Source: Bacteroidota bacterium
Lineage (GTDB): Bacteria > Bacteroidota > Bacteroidia > Flavobacteriales > Weeksellaceae
DNA length: 64,000 nucleotides
NCBI GenBank assembly: GCA_018902795.1
Contig: JAHIQD010000023.1
Coordinates: 65,152-129,151 of the forward strand
Reading direction: 5' to 3'
A program made the position numbers and the translations under genes. The notes below the pieces were generated by a model, which had not been told where the DNA came from, did no database searches, and was given only the letters and a program-made list of their open reading frames with translations. Each line of letters begins with the position of its first letter. Within the stretch, counting starts at the first letter, position 1. This document shows, one piece after another, positions 8,611-17,656 of this stretch.

Positions 8611-9358
8611 GGAGTTCAAAATTCTGTCCGTTAAAAACTCCATAAGTGAAATAGGAAATCCAGTCGCCAAGGTTGATATATTTTGCTTTTCCTTCCAGAT
8701 CCAAAACCATGGGAAGATGACGGTGACCGTAAATGAAATAATCGATTTGCTCTGTTTTGAGTTTTTCTTTGGAATAAATAATCAGAAATTCTTTGTCTTC
8801 GCCTAAAAATTCTTTGTCTTCCTCACCCGAAATCATTTTATTCTTAGTTGAAAAATAAATCGCCACTTTCATCGCGATATCCGGATGAAGCCATTTGAAA
8901 GCCCATTGTGCAAAAGGATTCGTGAAAAGTTTTTTCATTCTTTTGTAGCCTTTATCACCAGGACCTAATCCATCACCGTGGGCAAGCAGGAAGTTTTTTC
9001 CGTTGATCTCGAAATACTGCTTATCGAAATACACTTTGCAGCCAATTTCTTCTTCGAAATAATTCTTCATCCACAAATCGTGGTTTCCGACAAACATATA
9101 CAGCTCAATTCCGGAGTCTTTCAGTTCTGCCAGTTTTCCTAAAACCCGCACGTAACCTTTAGGAATCACATGATTCCATTCGTGCCAGAAATCGAAAAGA
9201 TCGCCCATCAGGAAAAGAACCTGCGCATCAGCTTTTATCCCGTCAAGCCAGCGGATGAATTTTTCTTCCCTAACCTTGCTTTCTTTGGGGTTTGGCGCGC
9301 CAAAATGCTGGTCGGAAGCGAAATAAACTTTTTTATTGGGTTCTAAATTGATCTTCAT
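8567..9358 (-). CDS. lpxH: UDP-2,3-diacylglucosamine diphosphatase
   Basis: A calcineurin-like metallophosphoesterase that hydrolyses UDP-2,3-diacylglucosamine to lipid X and UMP in lipid A synthesis, at the inner face of the inner membrane. Metal-binding motifs are in order: SDQHFGAP (15-22; D and H), GDLFDFW (about 52-58), VGNHDLW (about 91-97), LAHGDGLGPGD (about 125-135) and GHRHLP (about 210). At 263 residues it matches the Bacteroidota form. The C-terminus is unusual: the last 13 residues (NHGDTGVTQRTQK) are encoded by a dispersed repeat, so the native end was probably replaced. It lies 28 bp downstream of queD on the same strand. Confidence 0.9.
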   Translation of the reverse strand: MKINLEPNKKVYFASDQHFGAPNPKESKVREEKFIRWLDGIKADAQVLFLMGDLFDFWHEWNHVIPKGYVRVLGKLAELKDSGIELYMFVGNHDLWMKNYFEEEIGCKVYFDKQYFEINGKNFLLAHGDGLGPGDKGYKRMKKLFTNPFAQWAFKWLHPDIAMKVAIYFSTKNKMISGEEDKEFLGEDKEFLIIYSKEKLKTEQIDYFIYGHRHLPMVLDLEGKAKYINLGDWISYFTYGVFNGQNFELLNHGDTGVTQRTQK

Positions 9359-9386
9359 GTCTTTCGGTACACTTTATTTTAAACTT

Positions 9387-9830
9387 CTAATTATCTTCTG
9401 CAAACCATTCTCCGTAAGAATTCTCGGTTTCATGAAGTTTCAAATAAGCCAAAGTTACCTCTCCTGAAAGTTTGGATTTAATTTTGTCAGCGATATCATA
9501 AAGCATATTTTCACACGTCGGCTGGTAACTGCAGAAAATTACTTTATGACCTTTCTGCTCCAGATCCTGACCCAAATCTCTATGCGGAGAAGCGCCGTTT
9601 ACCAAAACTGCGTGATCCCAGAGATCGATGATTTCTGATTTTACAATCTTCTTGATATCGCCAAAATCTACGACCATTCCGTTTTTGGGATGATCCAGAT
9701 CATTGATAGGATTTCCTTTAACGGTAACGAAAAGCTTGTAGGAATGCCCGTGCATATTTTTGCATTTCCCGTCGTAATTGTAAAGAACATGCGCGGTCTC
9801 GAAGGTGAAAATTTTGGTAATTCTAATCAT
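9387..9830 (-). CDS. queD: 6-carboxy-5,6,7,8-tetrahydropterin synthase
   Basis: Converts dihydroneopterin triphosphate to 6-carboxytetrahydropterin in queuosine and deazapurine synthesis; it belongs to the PTPS/QueD T-fold family. Zinc ligands are His in FETAH (residue 13) and the two His of MHGHSY (about 27-29). The catalytic Cys is in KCKNMHGH (about C23). DHAVL (about 70) and LHETENSY (about 131-138) complete the active site. At 147 residues it is full length. It is upstream of lpxH with a 28-bp gap, so the two probably share a transcript. Confidence 0.92.
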   Translation of the reverse strand: MIRITKIFTFETAHVLYNYDGKCKNMHGHSYKLFVTVKGNPINDLDHPKNGMVVDFGDIKKIVKSEIIDLWDHAVLVNGASPHRDLGQDLEQKGHKVIFCSYQPTCENMLYDIADKIKSKLSGEVTLAYLKLHETENSYGEWFAEDN

Positions 9831-9911
9831 TCTGCAAAGATAAGATTTTGAGAGGATAATGTGATGATTTGGAAATTGCGATGATGAAATATAGAATTTT
9901 AAAAGCCAAAA

Positions 9912-9939
9912 AATCCTCCCACAAAGTTGTGGAAGGATT
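9912..9939 (-). terminator. rho-independent terminator of the aceB-aceA operon
   Basis: An inverted repeat built on AATCCT...CCACAA / TTGTGG...AGGATT, followed on the minus strand by a TTTTTT run. It lies 34 bp after the aceA stop. Confidence 0.75.
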
Positions 9940-9972
9940 GATTAACAATTATAAAAATAAAAACTACTATCT

Positions 9973-11259
9973 TTAGTGAAACTGTGCAGATTCTGTAGAA
10001 TCTTTCATCGCGACGACGGAAGAATTTCCTGCAGTAATAACAGTTTGAAGCGCATCGAAATATCCGGTTCCTACAAAACTCTGGTGTTTCACCGCGCGGA
10101 AACCTTCTTTCTGCAAAGCAAATTCTCTTTCCTGAAGTTCGCTGTAACCGGCCATTCCGCGTTTTTTGTAAGCCAAAGCCAATTCAAACATGGAAGTATT
10201 TAAGGCATGGAATCCGGCAAGCGTGATAAACTGGAATTTGTAACCCATTTTTGCGAGTTCTTCCCTGAAAGTTTCCATTTCCGGAACGGAAAGTTTTGCC
10301 GCCCAGTTGAACGATGGCGAACAGTTATAGGCCAACATTTTTCCCGGGAATTTCGCGTGGATGCCTTCTGCGAATTTTCTGGCATAATCCAAATCCGGAT
10401 TTGAGGTTTCCATCCAGATCAGATCAGCGTATGGTGCGTAAGAAAGACCTCTGTCGATGCCCTGCTCTACTCCGTTATTAACTTCAAAAAAGCCCTCTGT
10501 CGTTCTTTTTCCGGTAACAAATTTTTGGTCACGTTCGTCAATATCTGAAGTCAGCAAATCTGCAGCGTCAGCATCAGTTCTGGCCACCACAATGGTTGGA
10601 ACTCCGCAAACATCCGCTGCGAGGCGTGCCGCCACTAATTTATTGATCGCTTCCTGAGTCGGAACCAAAACTTTACCTCCCAAATGGCCACATTTTTTAG
10701 CGGAAGATAACTGGTCTTCGAAATGAACTCCGGCAGCACCGGCTTCAATCATCTGCTTCATGAGTTCGTATGCATTTAAGTTTCCGCCGAAACCCGCTTC
10801 CGCATCGGCAACAATAGGAACCAGATAGTTCTTTCTGTTGACTTCATCCACTTCGTTTACCGACTGAATCTGGTCGGCTCTCAACAAAGCATTATTAATT
10901 CTTTTCACCACACTCGGAACCGAATTGGCTGGATAAAGACTCTGATCCGGATACATTTCGCCACTTAAATTGGCATCTGCCGCCACCTGCCAACCGGAAA
11001 GATAAATCGCTTCCAAACCTGCGTCAACTTCCTGTACTGCCTGGTTTCCTGTGAGCGCGCCTAAACCTGCGACAAAATCCTGACTGTTCAGTTTTTCCCA
11101 CAATTTTTCAGACATCAGTTTTGCAATGGTGTAATCGAGTTGGTAAGAGCCTCTCAATTTTAGTACTTCTGCGGCGGAATACGGTCTTTGGATGCCGTTC
11201 CATCTCGGATTTTCCAGCCAGTCCTGTTCAAGCCGGCGGATTTGTTCCTGGTTTTTCAT
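9973..11259 (-). CDS. aceA: isocitrate lyase
   Basis: Cleaves isocitrate to glyoxylate and succinate, the first step of the glyoxylate shunt. The catalytic signature KKCGHLGGK (about residues 188-196) is intact. Other visible parts are the Mg-binding DAEAGFGG segment (about 151-158), VARTDADAADLL (about 225-236) and the late SPSFNW loop (about 313-318). At 428 residues it is the normal short bacterial length. It is the second gene of an aceB-aceA operon (31-bp gap), divergent from an ScfR/RamB-type regulator, which points to induction on acetate or fatty acids. Confidence 0.97.
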   Translation of the reverse strand: MKNQEQIRRLEQDWLENPRWNGIQRPYSAAEVLKLRGSYQLDYTIAKLMSEKLWEKLNSQDFVAGLGALTGNQAVQEVDAGLEAIYLSGWQVAADANLSGEMYPDQSLYPANSVPSVVKRINNALLRADQIQSVNEVDEVNRKNYLVPIVADAEAGFGGNLNAYELMKQMIEAGAAGVHFEDQLSSAKKCGHLGGKVLVPTQEAINKLVAARLAADVCGVPTIVVARTDADAADLLTSDIDERDQKFVTGKRTTEGFFEVNNGVEQGIDRGLSYAPYADLIWMETSNPDLDYARKFAEGIHAKFPGKMLAYNCSPSFNWAAKLSVPEMETFREELAKMGYKFQFITLAGFHALNTSMFELALAYKKRGMAGYSELQEREFALQKEGFRAVKHQSFVGTGYFDALQTVITAGNSSVVAMKDSTESAQFH

Positions 11260-11290
11260 AATATTTTGGATTTGGTTTTTACTGAAATAT

Positions 11291-12868
11291 TTAAAGGAAT
11301 TGATAGGCTTTCAGGGTCAGGAATTCTTCGAAGTGATCGTTCAGAACCAGATCATCGAAAATTTCTGTCGCTAAGTTGAATTTTCCTTTATTAAAGCGTT
11401 CTTCACCCACATAGCTCTTAATTTTATCAAGCTCTTCTTCCTGCCAGGTCAAAACCATCGCAGGCAATAAAGTTCTTCCGTCTTCTAATTTCGCCTCATT
11501 TTTGAGCCACTGCCAAACCTGGGTTCTGGAAATTTCAGCGGTTGCAGCGTCTTCCATTAAATTGTAAAGCGCGGCGGCTCCGATTCCCATCAGCCAGGAT
11601 TCGATGTACAGAATTCCGACGTTGATGTTTTTTCTGACCCCATTTTCAGTGATCGTTCCTTTTGGAATTTCGAGCAGATCAGCTTCTATAATCTGATACT
11701 CGTCAAACTTTTCATTGATCTGATTTTTTTCAGGCATCAAATCATCGAAGATTTTTTTAGCAACGGGAACCAAGCCGGGATGTGCCACCCATGTGCCGTC
11801 ATGACCGTTTTTTACTTCCCTTTCTTTATCTGCACGAACTTTTGCATAAGCAATTGCGTTTTCTTCATCATTATTTTTTACCGGAATCTGAGCAGCCATT
11901 CCGCCCATCGCATGAACGTTTCTTTTGTGACAAACCTGAATGACACGTTTTGAATACGCACTCATAAAAGGCGAAGTCATGGTCACCTGATCTCTGTCCG
12001 GAACTAGAAATTCTGGAAGATTTCTGAATTTTTTGATGTAGGAAAAAATATAATCCCACCGTCCGCAATTGAGTCCAGCGCTGTGCTCTTTCAATTCAAA
12101 TAAAATTTCATCAAGCTGAAAAGCCGCGGTAATCGTTTCGATAAGAACGGTGGCCTTGATCGTTGCCTGTGGAATTTTAAGATAGTCCTGAGAAAATTTA
12201 AAGACTTCATTCCACCATCGTGCTTCCAGATAATGTTCCAGTTTCGGCAGATAGAAATAAGGTCCGGTTCCGTTTTCAATCAGTTTTTTGGCATTTCTGA
12301 AAAAGTAAATCCCAAAATCGGTTAAAGAACCCGAAGCTTTTTCACCGTCGATTTCTATGTGTTTTTCTTCAAGATGCAAACCTCTTGGGCGAACGAGTAA
12401 AACCGCAGTTTTATCATTCAGTTGATATTTTTTGCCGGACTCATTTTCAAAATCAATGGTACGGTTCACTGCATCTGATAGATTTTGCTGACCTTCCATA
12501 CAGTTTTGCCAGGTCGGAGAATTGCTGTCTTCAAAATCAGCCATAAAAGTGGAAGCACCAGAATTGAGTGCATTGATGATCATTTTGCGTTCTACCGGAC
12601 CGGTAATTTCAACTCTACGGTCGAGCAAATCCTGGGGAAGAGGATCACAAACCCATTTTGAAGTTCGGATTTCTTCAGTTTCATTTAAAAATTTTGGCAG
12701 ATGATGATGATCAAATTCAATTTGTTTCATTTTTCTGGCCAACAAGAGTTTCTTTCTTTCTTCGTCAAAAACTGAATGCAGTTCCGTAAGGAAATCTATC
12801 AGTTCCGGAGTAAAAACTTCGCTGTACTGCTCTTTTGCAAGAATCTTAAATTGAGTTGCCGTTTCCAT
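11291..12868 (-). CDS. aceB: malate synthase A
   Basis: Condenses glyoxylate with acetyl-CoA to malate, completing the glyoxylate shunt. Family A features include the N-terminal ADFEDSNSPTW segment, VRPRGLHL, the ATVLIETI segment and the NCGRWDYIFS motif. Also present is GHDGTWVAHPGLV; the catalytic base Asp is expected near the SWLMGIGAA / MEDAATAEISR region. Length 525 matches the family. It is first in the operon with aceA and starts 142 bp from the divergent regulator. A TAAGTTTG -7 element lies at 12896-12903, with an 18-bp palindrome just upstream. Confidence 0.96.
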   Translation of the reverse strand: METATQFKILAKEQYSEVFTPELIDFLTELHSVFDEERKKLLLARKMKQIEFDHHHLPKFLNETEEIRTSKWVCDPLPQDLLDRRVEITGPVERKMIINALNSGASTFMADFEDSNSPTWQNCMEGQQNLSDAVNRTIDFENESGKKYQLNDKTAVLLVRPRGLHLEEKHIEIDGEKASGSLTDFGIYFFRNAKKLIENGTGPYFYLPKLEHYLEARWWNEVFKFSQDYLKIPQATIKATVLIETITAAFQLDEILFELKEHSAGLNCGRWDYIFSYIKKFRNLPEFLVPDRDQVTMTSPFMSAYSKRVIQVCHKRNVHAMGGMAAQIPVKNNDEENAIAYAKVRADKEREVKNGHDGTWVAHPGLVPVAKKIFDDLMPEKNQINEKFDEYQIIEADLLEIPKGTITENGVRKNINVGILYIESWLMGIGAAALYNLMEDAATAEISRTQVWQWLKNEAKLEDGRTLLPAMVLTWQEEELDKIKSYVGEERFNKGKFNLATEIFDDLVLNDHFEEFLTLKAYQFL

Positions 12869-12895
12869 CTTTATCGATTTATTGATTTGATTTTA

Positions 12896-12903
12896 CAAAC
12901 TTA
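12896..12903 (-). promoter_or_regulatory. -7 element of the aceB promoter
   Basis: TAAGTTTG on the minus strand fits the Bacteroidota TAnnTTTG box, 28 bp from the aceB start. The region where the -33 box should lie is covered by the palindrome at 12919-12936. Confidence 0.6.
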
Positions 12904-12918
12904 AATAAAATATTTTAA

Positions 12919-12936
12919 TTAGCGAACGTTCGCTAA
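12919..12936. promoter_or_regulatory. candidate operator for the ScfR/RamB-type regulator
   Basis: A perfect 18-bp palindrome, TTAGCGAACGTTCGCTAA, lies in the intergenic space between aceB and the divergent regulator. A further half site, TGCGAAC, follows at about 12947-12953. The position overlaps the aceB -33 region and lies about 35 bp upstream of the regulator's own TAAATTTG box, which fits joint control and autoregulation. Assignment to this regulator is inference from position. Confidence 0.65.
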
Positions 12937-12970
12937 AATAATATTATGCGAACAGCTGTTAATTTTTTCA

Positions 12971-12978
12971 TAAATTTG
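12971..12978 (+). promoter_or_regulatory. -7 element of the regulator promoter
   Basis: TAAATTTG, a match to TAnnTTTG, 31 bp before the ATG at 13010. Confidence 0.5.
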
Positions 12979-13009
12979 TCATCAGCAATTAAATTGATAA
13001 GTTATAACC

Positions 13010-14476
13010 ATGCATGACGGCAATTTCATCAAAACAGTTTTCGGACTGAAACTTAAACAGCAGCGGCAGAAAAAAAACTGGTCTTTACAGGATTTAGCGA
13101 ATGAAACCGGCATGTCCAAATCGTACCTTAATGAAATTGAAAACGGTAAAAAATTTCCGAAACATGATAAAATCATTCAGCTTTCAGAAAAACTGAACTG
13201 TTCTTACGATGAACTTGTTTCTACAAAACTGGACAAAGGTTTGGCGCCTTTCACCGAAATTCTGCAGTCGGATTTTTTCAAGGAAATTCCGCTGGAACTT
13301 TTCGGTATCAATAAAAGCAATCTGATCAGTATCATCAGTGATGCCCCGAAAAAAGTCACCGCATTCATCAACACCCTGATTGAAATTTCACAGAATTACA
13401 ACCTCGGAAAAGAAATGTTCTACTTTGCAGTGCTGAGAAGTTTTCAGGAGCTTTATGATAATTACTTCCCGGAAATCGAGGAGAAAGCTCAAATTTATTT
13501 TACTGAAAACAAGTTTCCTCTTAAACCAGGTTCGGCTGATTTTGAAAAAATCTTAACGGAAGAGTTTCATTACGAAATCAGAAGTCTGAACTTTGAGCAA
13601 TATGGCGCTTCAGGAAAACTGCGTTCGCTTTTCATCCCGGAAAAAAAACTGTTGCTGCTGAATGAAATTTTAGATGAAGACCAAAGAACTTTTATTTTTG
13701 CAAAAGAAATCGGTTTTAATGTTCTGCAGCTCACCCCCCGGCCTAATACCTATTCCTGGCTGGATTTTACGAGCTTTGAAAGCTTACTGAACAATTTTTA
13801 CGCTTCCTATTTTGCAGGATGTCTGCTGATTCCTAGAGAAGCGCTGGCGGAAAAAATCAATGATTTTTTTCAGGCCGACGAATGGGAACCCACCTATTTT
13901 GAAAGTTTAACTGAGCATTTCACCAATTCTCCCGAAACATTTTATTACCGTTTAACCAACGTTCTTCCTTCCGAACTGGGAATTAAAGATCTTTTCTACC
14001 TGTGTTTTACAAAGAAGAAAAATTCAGATAAAATTCAGATCCTTAAAGAATTACATCTTAATCAGCAGCAGGCGCCACACGCCAATGCAACGAATGAACA
14101 CTATTGCAGAAGGTGGATCGCCGTGAAGAACCTGATGAGTTTAAAGGAAAACGAAACCCTTACCGATGCACAAATTTCGCATTACAAAGACAGCGGACTC
14201 TCCTATCTCGTCATTTCTACCTCACAGAAAAACCCATTTTCTGACGGCACAAACCGAAGTTACTGCATCGGAATTCTTTTGAACGCAAACTCCCTTAAAA
14301 AGATAAAATTTGCGAAAAGCGACAGAATAAAAACCATCAATGTCGGGGTGACCTGCGAAACCTGCAGCATTTATGACTGTGAAGTAAGGCAGGCCCCGCC
14401 CGTTCGGCTGGAGAAAGAACTTTTTAATGAGGACATGAAAAAATCTATCGCGAAAATCAGGAAAAATTTGATGTAA
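13010..14476 (+). CDS. XRE-family regulator with IrrE/DUF2083-like domains (ScfR/RamB type)
   Basis: A DNA-binding regulator of the group that controls short-chain fatty acid and acetate metabolism. An N-terminal XRE helix-turn-helix (residues 8-68; LQDLANETGMSKSYLNEIENGKKFP) is followed by an IrrE/ImmA-like region. The C-terminal DUF2083-type domain ends with a Cys cluster (VGVTCETCSIYDCEVRQAPP, about 448-467) that may bind metal or sense ligand. At 488 residues it has the expected length. It is divergent from aceB-aceA, sharing a 141-bp intergenic region with a perfect palindrome. RamB in Corynebacterium represses glyoxylate-shunt genes; the sign of control here is not known. Confidence 0.88.
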   Translation: MHDGNFIKTVFGLKLKQQRQKKNWSLQDLANETGMSKSYLNEIENGKKFPKHDKIIQLSEKLNCSYDELVSTKLDKGLAPFTEILQSDFFKEIPLELFGINKSNLISIISDAPKKVTAFINTLIEISQNYNLGKEMFYFAVLRSFQELYDNYFPEIEEKAQIYFTENKFPLKPGSADFEKILTEEFHYEIRSLNFEQYGASGKLRSLFIPEKKLLLLNEILDEDQRTFIFAKEIGFNVLQLTPRPNTYSWLDFTSFESLLNNFYASYFAGCLLIPREALAEKINDFFQADEWEPTYFESLTEHFTNSPETFYYRLTNVLPSELGIKDLFYLCFTKKKNSDKIQILKELHLNQQQAPHANATNEHYCRRWIAVKNLMSLKENETLTDAQISHYKDSGLSYLVISTSQKNPFSDGTNRSYCIGILLNANSLKKIKFAKSDRIKTINVGVTCETCSIYDCEVRQAPPVRLEKELFNEDMKKSIAKIRKNLM

Positions 14477-14523
14477 TTAAGAATGTTATAAAATTTTGTA
14501 TTTTTAATAGAAATTCTACAAAC

Positions 14524-15174
14524 TTGCTGCTCAATCTGCTTTCTCCAAACCGATGTCTGCACTGCAACCGTATAATCAACGGACAGGAGCTTGTTTGTGA
14601 ACTTTGTTTTGATCAGATCCGTTTTACCCACCATCATTTTTCTGAAACCAATCTTTTGAAAGAAAAATGTTCTCTGCTTTTTCCGGTTGAAAACGCTTTT
14701 GCTTTAATGCAGTTTGAGGAAGAAAGCCTGAGCCGGAAAATTGTTCATCAGCTCAAATACTCATCCAGAGAAAAAGCAGGTAAAACGATCGCTGAGTGGG
14801 TAACAGAACGGCTTGATTTCGGGAAGGAAAAACCCGACCTGATGATTTCTGTTCCGCTGCATCCGAAAAAATTAAAAGAAAGAGGGTACAATCAACTTCA
14901 TCTTTTTACAGAAACGTTATCGGAAAACTTCAAGATTCCTTATGATCATGATCTGATCAAAAGAAATTTCTACAAGAAAGCACAGGCTTTGAAAGATAAA
15001 AAACACCGAACCGAAACCGAGAATCTATTTTCAATTGCCAAAAACATAAAAAACAAACATGTTCTGATTATTGATGATGTTTTCACGACTGGAAATACCA
15101 TGAGTTCTGTTGCGTGGGAAATTCTTAAAGCAGGAAACAATAAAGTTTCTGTCCTGGTAATGGCAGTTGATTAA
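14524..15174 (+). CDS. comF: ComF family protein (amidophosphoribosyltransferase-like)
   Basis: A ComF-type protein with an N-terminal zinc-binding Cys cluster (CLHC ... CELC, about residues 11-28) and a phosphoribosyltransferase domain. The PRPP loop is VLIIDDVFTTGNTMSS (about 178-193). ComF supports DNA uptake in competent bacteria and is widespread outside them. No ATG lies in frame upstream before the regulator's end, so the start is probably TTG at 14524. The first Cys pair follows within 12 residues, which leaves little room for a later start. The stop codon opens a short GGTTAAGATTAAG hexamer-like repeat. Confidence 0.85.
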   Translation: MLLNLLSPNRCLHCNRIINGQELVCELCFDQIRFTHHHFSETNLLKEKCSLLFPVENAFALMQFEEESLSRKIVHQLKYSSREKAGKTIAEWVTERLDFGKEKPDLMISVPLHPKKLKERGYNQLHLFTETLSENFKIPYDHDLIKRNFYKKAQALKDKKHRTETENLFSIAKNIKNKHVLIIDDVFTTGNTMSSVAWEILKAGNNKVSVLVMAVD

Positions 15175-15187
15175 GGTTAAGATTAAG
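15172..15187 (+). repeat. short GGTTRA hexamer-type repeat at the comF stop
   Basis: TAAGGTTAAGATTAAG begins with the comF stop codon. It has the same theme as the longer arrays at 47720, 53003 and 61552, all of which also touch a stop codon. Confidence 0.4.
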
Positions 15188-15192
15188 TGCAG

Positions 15193-15843
15193 TTATCGCT
15201 GCAGTTTTTCACCGTAGCTTAAATCACCGGCATCGCCTAATCCGGGAGTGATGTAGCCTTTGGACGTTAAATGTTCATCAATGACTCCGACCCATATTTT
15301 TGCTTCCGGATACTCTTTTTGGATGGTTTCCACGCCCTGTCTTGAAGCAATTGCTGCGACGATATGAAGTTGGGTAGGTTTTCCGTGGTTTAATAAATCT
15401 TTGATGGCTTCAATTAAACTTGCGCCTGTCGCCAACATCGGATCGGCTACAATCAGCGGTCTTCCGTCGATATTCGGGCAGGTTAAATAATCCTGTTTGA
15501 TGGAGAAATAATCGTTGGCATCGTGTTTTCTGTAAGCGGCAACGAAACCGCAATCTGCTTTATCCAAATAATTTAAGATTCCCTGAAACAAAGGAACGCC
15601 CGCTCTTAAAATGGTTGTAATTACTGGCTGCACCGCAACTTCTTTTACTTTAAGCTGATCCAGAGGTGTTGTAATCTCTATTTCTTTCTGTTCCAGACCT
15701 TTGCTTATTTCGAAAGCGGCAATTTCACCGATACGCTCCATATTTCTACGGAATTTCATTCGGTCGTTCTGCAGTTCTACATTTCTAAGTTCGTTAATCC
15801 AGGTATTGACAAGGGAAAATTGATCAGATAAAACAGTAATCAT
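15193..15843 (-). CDS. upp: uracil phosphoribosyltransferase
   Basis: Salvages uracil to UMP using PRPP in the cytoplasm. The PRPP-binding motif DPMLATGASLIEAI (about residues 133-146) and the uracil-binding C-terminus (GYITPGLGDAGD, about 195-206) are both present. The N-terminal ILRAGVPLFQG segment matches the flexible substrate loop. Length 216 is standard. It is convergent with comF with an 18-bp gap. Confidence 0.96.
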   Translation of the reverse strand: MITVLSDQFSLVNTWINELRNVELQNDRMKFRRNMERIGEIAAFEISKGLEQKEIEITTPLDQLKVKEVAVQPVITTILRAGVPLFQGILNYLDKADCGFVAAYRKHDANDYFSIKQDYLTCPNIDGRPLIVADPMLATGASLIEAIKDLLNHGKPTQLHIVAAIASRQGVETIQKEYPEAKIWVGVIDEHLTSKGYITPGLGDAGDLSYGEKLQR

Positions 15844-15946
15844 AGTTGTTATTTATGCGGTAAAGTTCGTGAATTTTTATTGAAATCTGCATGATAAAAA
15901 TTCTGTTGCTGACAGGAGCTTACTATTTCGGTTGAGGATGAAAATA

Positions 15947-15981
15947 AATTGGCGCGATTCCGTCCCGGAACCGCGCCAATT
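15947..15981. other. strong GC-rich hairpin downstream of der, upstream of upp
   Basis: Ten-base arms AATTGGCGCG and CGCGCCAATT around a 15-base loop. No clean T run follows on either strand, so it may be a weak terminator for der or a transcript-end hairpin. Confidence 0.5.
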
Positions 15982-16027
15982 AAGCGTTATTTGTACCTCT
16001 ATGAAAGAGAAACTGTCTTTTATTATA

Positions 16028-16133
16028 GCCCCGATTGCAGCGGCATCCTTTTACGAAACGAAGTGCAGTAAAAGATATAGCGGAAAGCGGGACCGCATTT
16101 TCTGAGAAGCTGAGATTTGTTGCTCCTCAAAAA
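16028..16133 (+). repeat. dispersed structured hairpin element, copy 1
   Basis: Starts GCCCCGATTGCAGCGGCATCC, passes through a stem apex (CTTTTAC/GTAAAAG), returns through GATATAGCGGAAAGCGGGACC and ends GCTCCTCAAAAAA. The two sides pair along nearly their whole length with one bulged C (16047) and regularly placed G-A mismatches. It abuts the 3' end of der. The second copy is at 20161-20270. Confidence 0.8.
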
Positions 16134-16135
16134 AA

Positions 16136-17446
16136 TTATTTCTGACGGAAATATATTTCAATTGGAACTCCGGTGAAACCGAACTGTTTTCTCAACTGAT
16201 TTTCTGTAAACCTTTTGTAACCTTCTTTCACATATTGCGGCAGGTTGCAGAAAAATACAAACTGCGGACTTGGCGTCGGAAGCTGTACACAATATTTAAT
16301 TTTTACATATTTACCTTTGATAGCAGGCGGCGGCGTATGCTCGAAAATTGGCAACATGACTTCATTCAGTTTTGAAGTTTTGATTTTTTTCGCCCGGTTT
16401 TCATATACTTCCATGGCTACTTCAACGGATTTCAGAATTCTCTGTTTGGTTAAAGCGGAAATAAATAAGATAGGAATATCCGTAAACTGCCCGATTCTTT
16501 CTTTGATCTGATTTTCGAAATCACGTGTGGTATTGGTTTGTTTGTCTTCTACCAAATCCCATTTGTTCACCACAATTACAATTCCTTTTCTGTTTTTCTG
16601 TGCCAAACCGAAAATATTCATATCCTGAGATTCCCAACCTAAAGTGGCATCCACCATGATAATTACCACGTCGGAATATTCAATGGAACGGATGGAACGC
16701 ATCACGGAATAGAACTCCAGATCTTCTTTTACTTTTGCTTTACGGCGCATTCCGGCAGTATCAACCAGTACAAATTCGTGTCCGAATTTGTTGTATAAAG
16801 TCTGGATGGAATCTCTTGTTGTTCCTGCAATATTGGTAACGATATTTCTTTCAACATCGAGTAAAGCGTTTGTCAGCGTTGATTTTCCAACATTCGGTCT
16901 CCCTGCGATGGTTATTTTTGGTAATCCTTCAAATGGATCTTTATAGTCAGTCGTTGGAAATTCATTTACGATATCATCCAGCAATTCTCCGGTTCCGGAA
17001 CCTGTTGCAGAAGATAAAGTGTAATATTTTTCGATTCCTAACTGATAAAATTCGGTAGCATCAAGTTCTTCTTTTGCAGAATCTACTTTATTAATGGTTA
17101 CGTAAATGGGTTTGTTAGAGCGGCGGAGCATCTCGAAAATCTCCTGATCGGTATCCGTAAGACCTTCATCCACATTCAGCATGAAAATAATGGAAGTAGC
17201 TTCATCAACGGCCAACTGAACCTGCTTGGTGATTTCTTCCTGAAAGATATCTTCCGTATTTACTTCGTAACCACCGGTATCAATCACGGTGAATTCAACT
17301 CCGTTCCAGTCAGATTTTCCGTAATGACGGTCTCTGGTTACTCCGGCTGTAGAGTCTACGATCGCTTCTCTTCTCTCGAGAAAACGGTTAAAAAGTGTGG
17401 ATTTTCCTACGTTGGGGCGCCCAACGATAGCGACAATATTCGACAT
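16136..17446 (-). CDS. der: ribosome biogenesis GTPase Der (EngA)
   Basis: An essential double-GTPase needed for 50S subunit assembly. Two complete G domains are seen: the first begins IVAIVGRPNVGKSTLFN with DTGGYE and NKVD; the second begins ITIAGRPNVGKSTLTN with DTAGMRRK and NKWD. A C-terminal KH-like domain (about 350-436) ends in QFGFTGVPIEIYFRQK. I chose the ATG at 17446 (MSNIVAIVGRPNVGK) because the alternative ATG at 17467 only adds seven non-conserved residues. Length is then 436, the family norm. The gene ends against a dispersed hairpin element. Confidence 0.96.
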   Translation of the reverse strand: MSNIVAIVGRPNVGKSTLFNRFLERREAIVDSTAGVTRDRHYGKSDWNGVEFTVIDTGGYEVNTEDIFQEEITKQVQLAVDEATSIIFMLNVDEGLTDTDQEIFEMLRRSNKPIYVTINKVDSAKEELDATEFYQLGIEKYYTLSSATGSGTGELLDDIVNEFPTTDYKDPFEGLPKITIAGRPNVGKSTLTNALLDVERNIVTNIAGTTRDSIQTLYNKFGHEFVLVDTAGMRRKAKVKEDLEFYSVMRSIRSIEYSDVVIIMVDATLGWESQDMNIFGLAQKNRKGIVIVVNKWDLVEDKQTNTTRDFENQIKERIGQFTDIPILFISALTKQRILKSVEVAMEVYENRAKKIKTSKLNEVMLPIFEHTPPPAIKGKYVKIKYCVQLPTPSPQFVFFCNLPQYVKEGYKRFTENQLRKQFGFTGVPIEIYFRQK

Positions 17447-17656
17447 AAAATTTTGTTTCTTTTCCAACAGATCAGATTTTCCTGAAGCGTGATGGAAACG
17501 GTTAAGAATGGGTTACTCGAACTTTTCGAGCCCAAAAATTTTTGCAAAGATAGCTTTTTTTGCCGTTTTTTAACTGCTAATAGTGTAACTTTCAGACACT
17601 TTTCTGTACTCATGCACTATAGACTTCAATAATAAATCCATAAAAACTCCAATATC

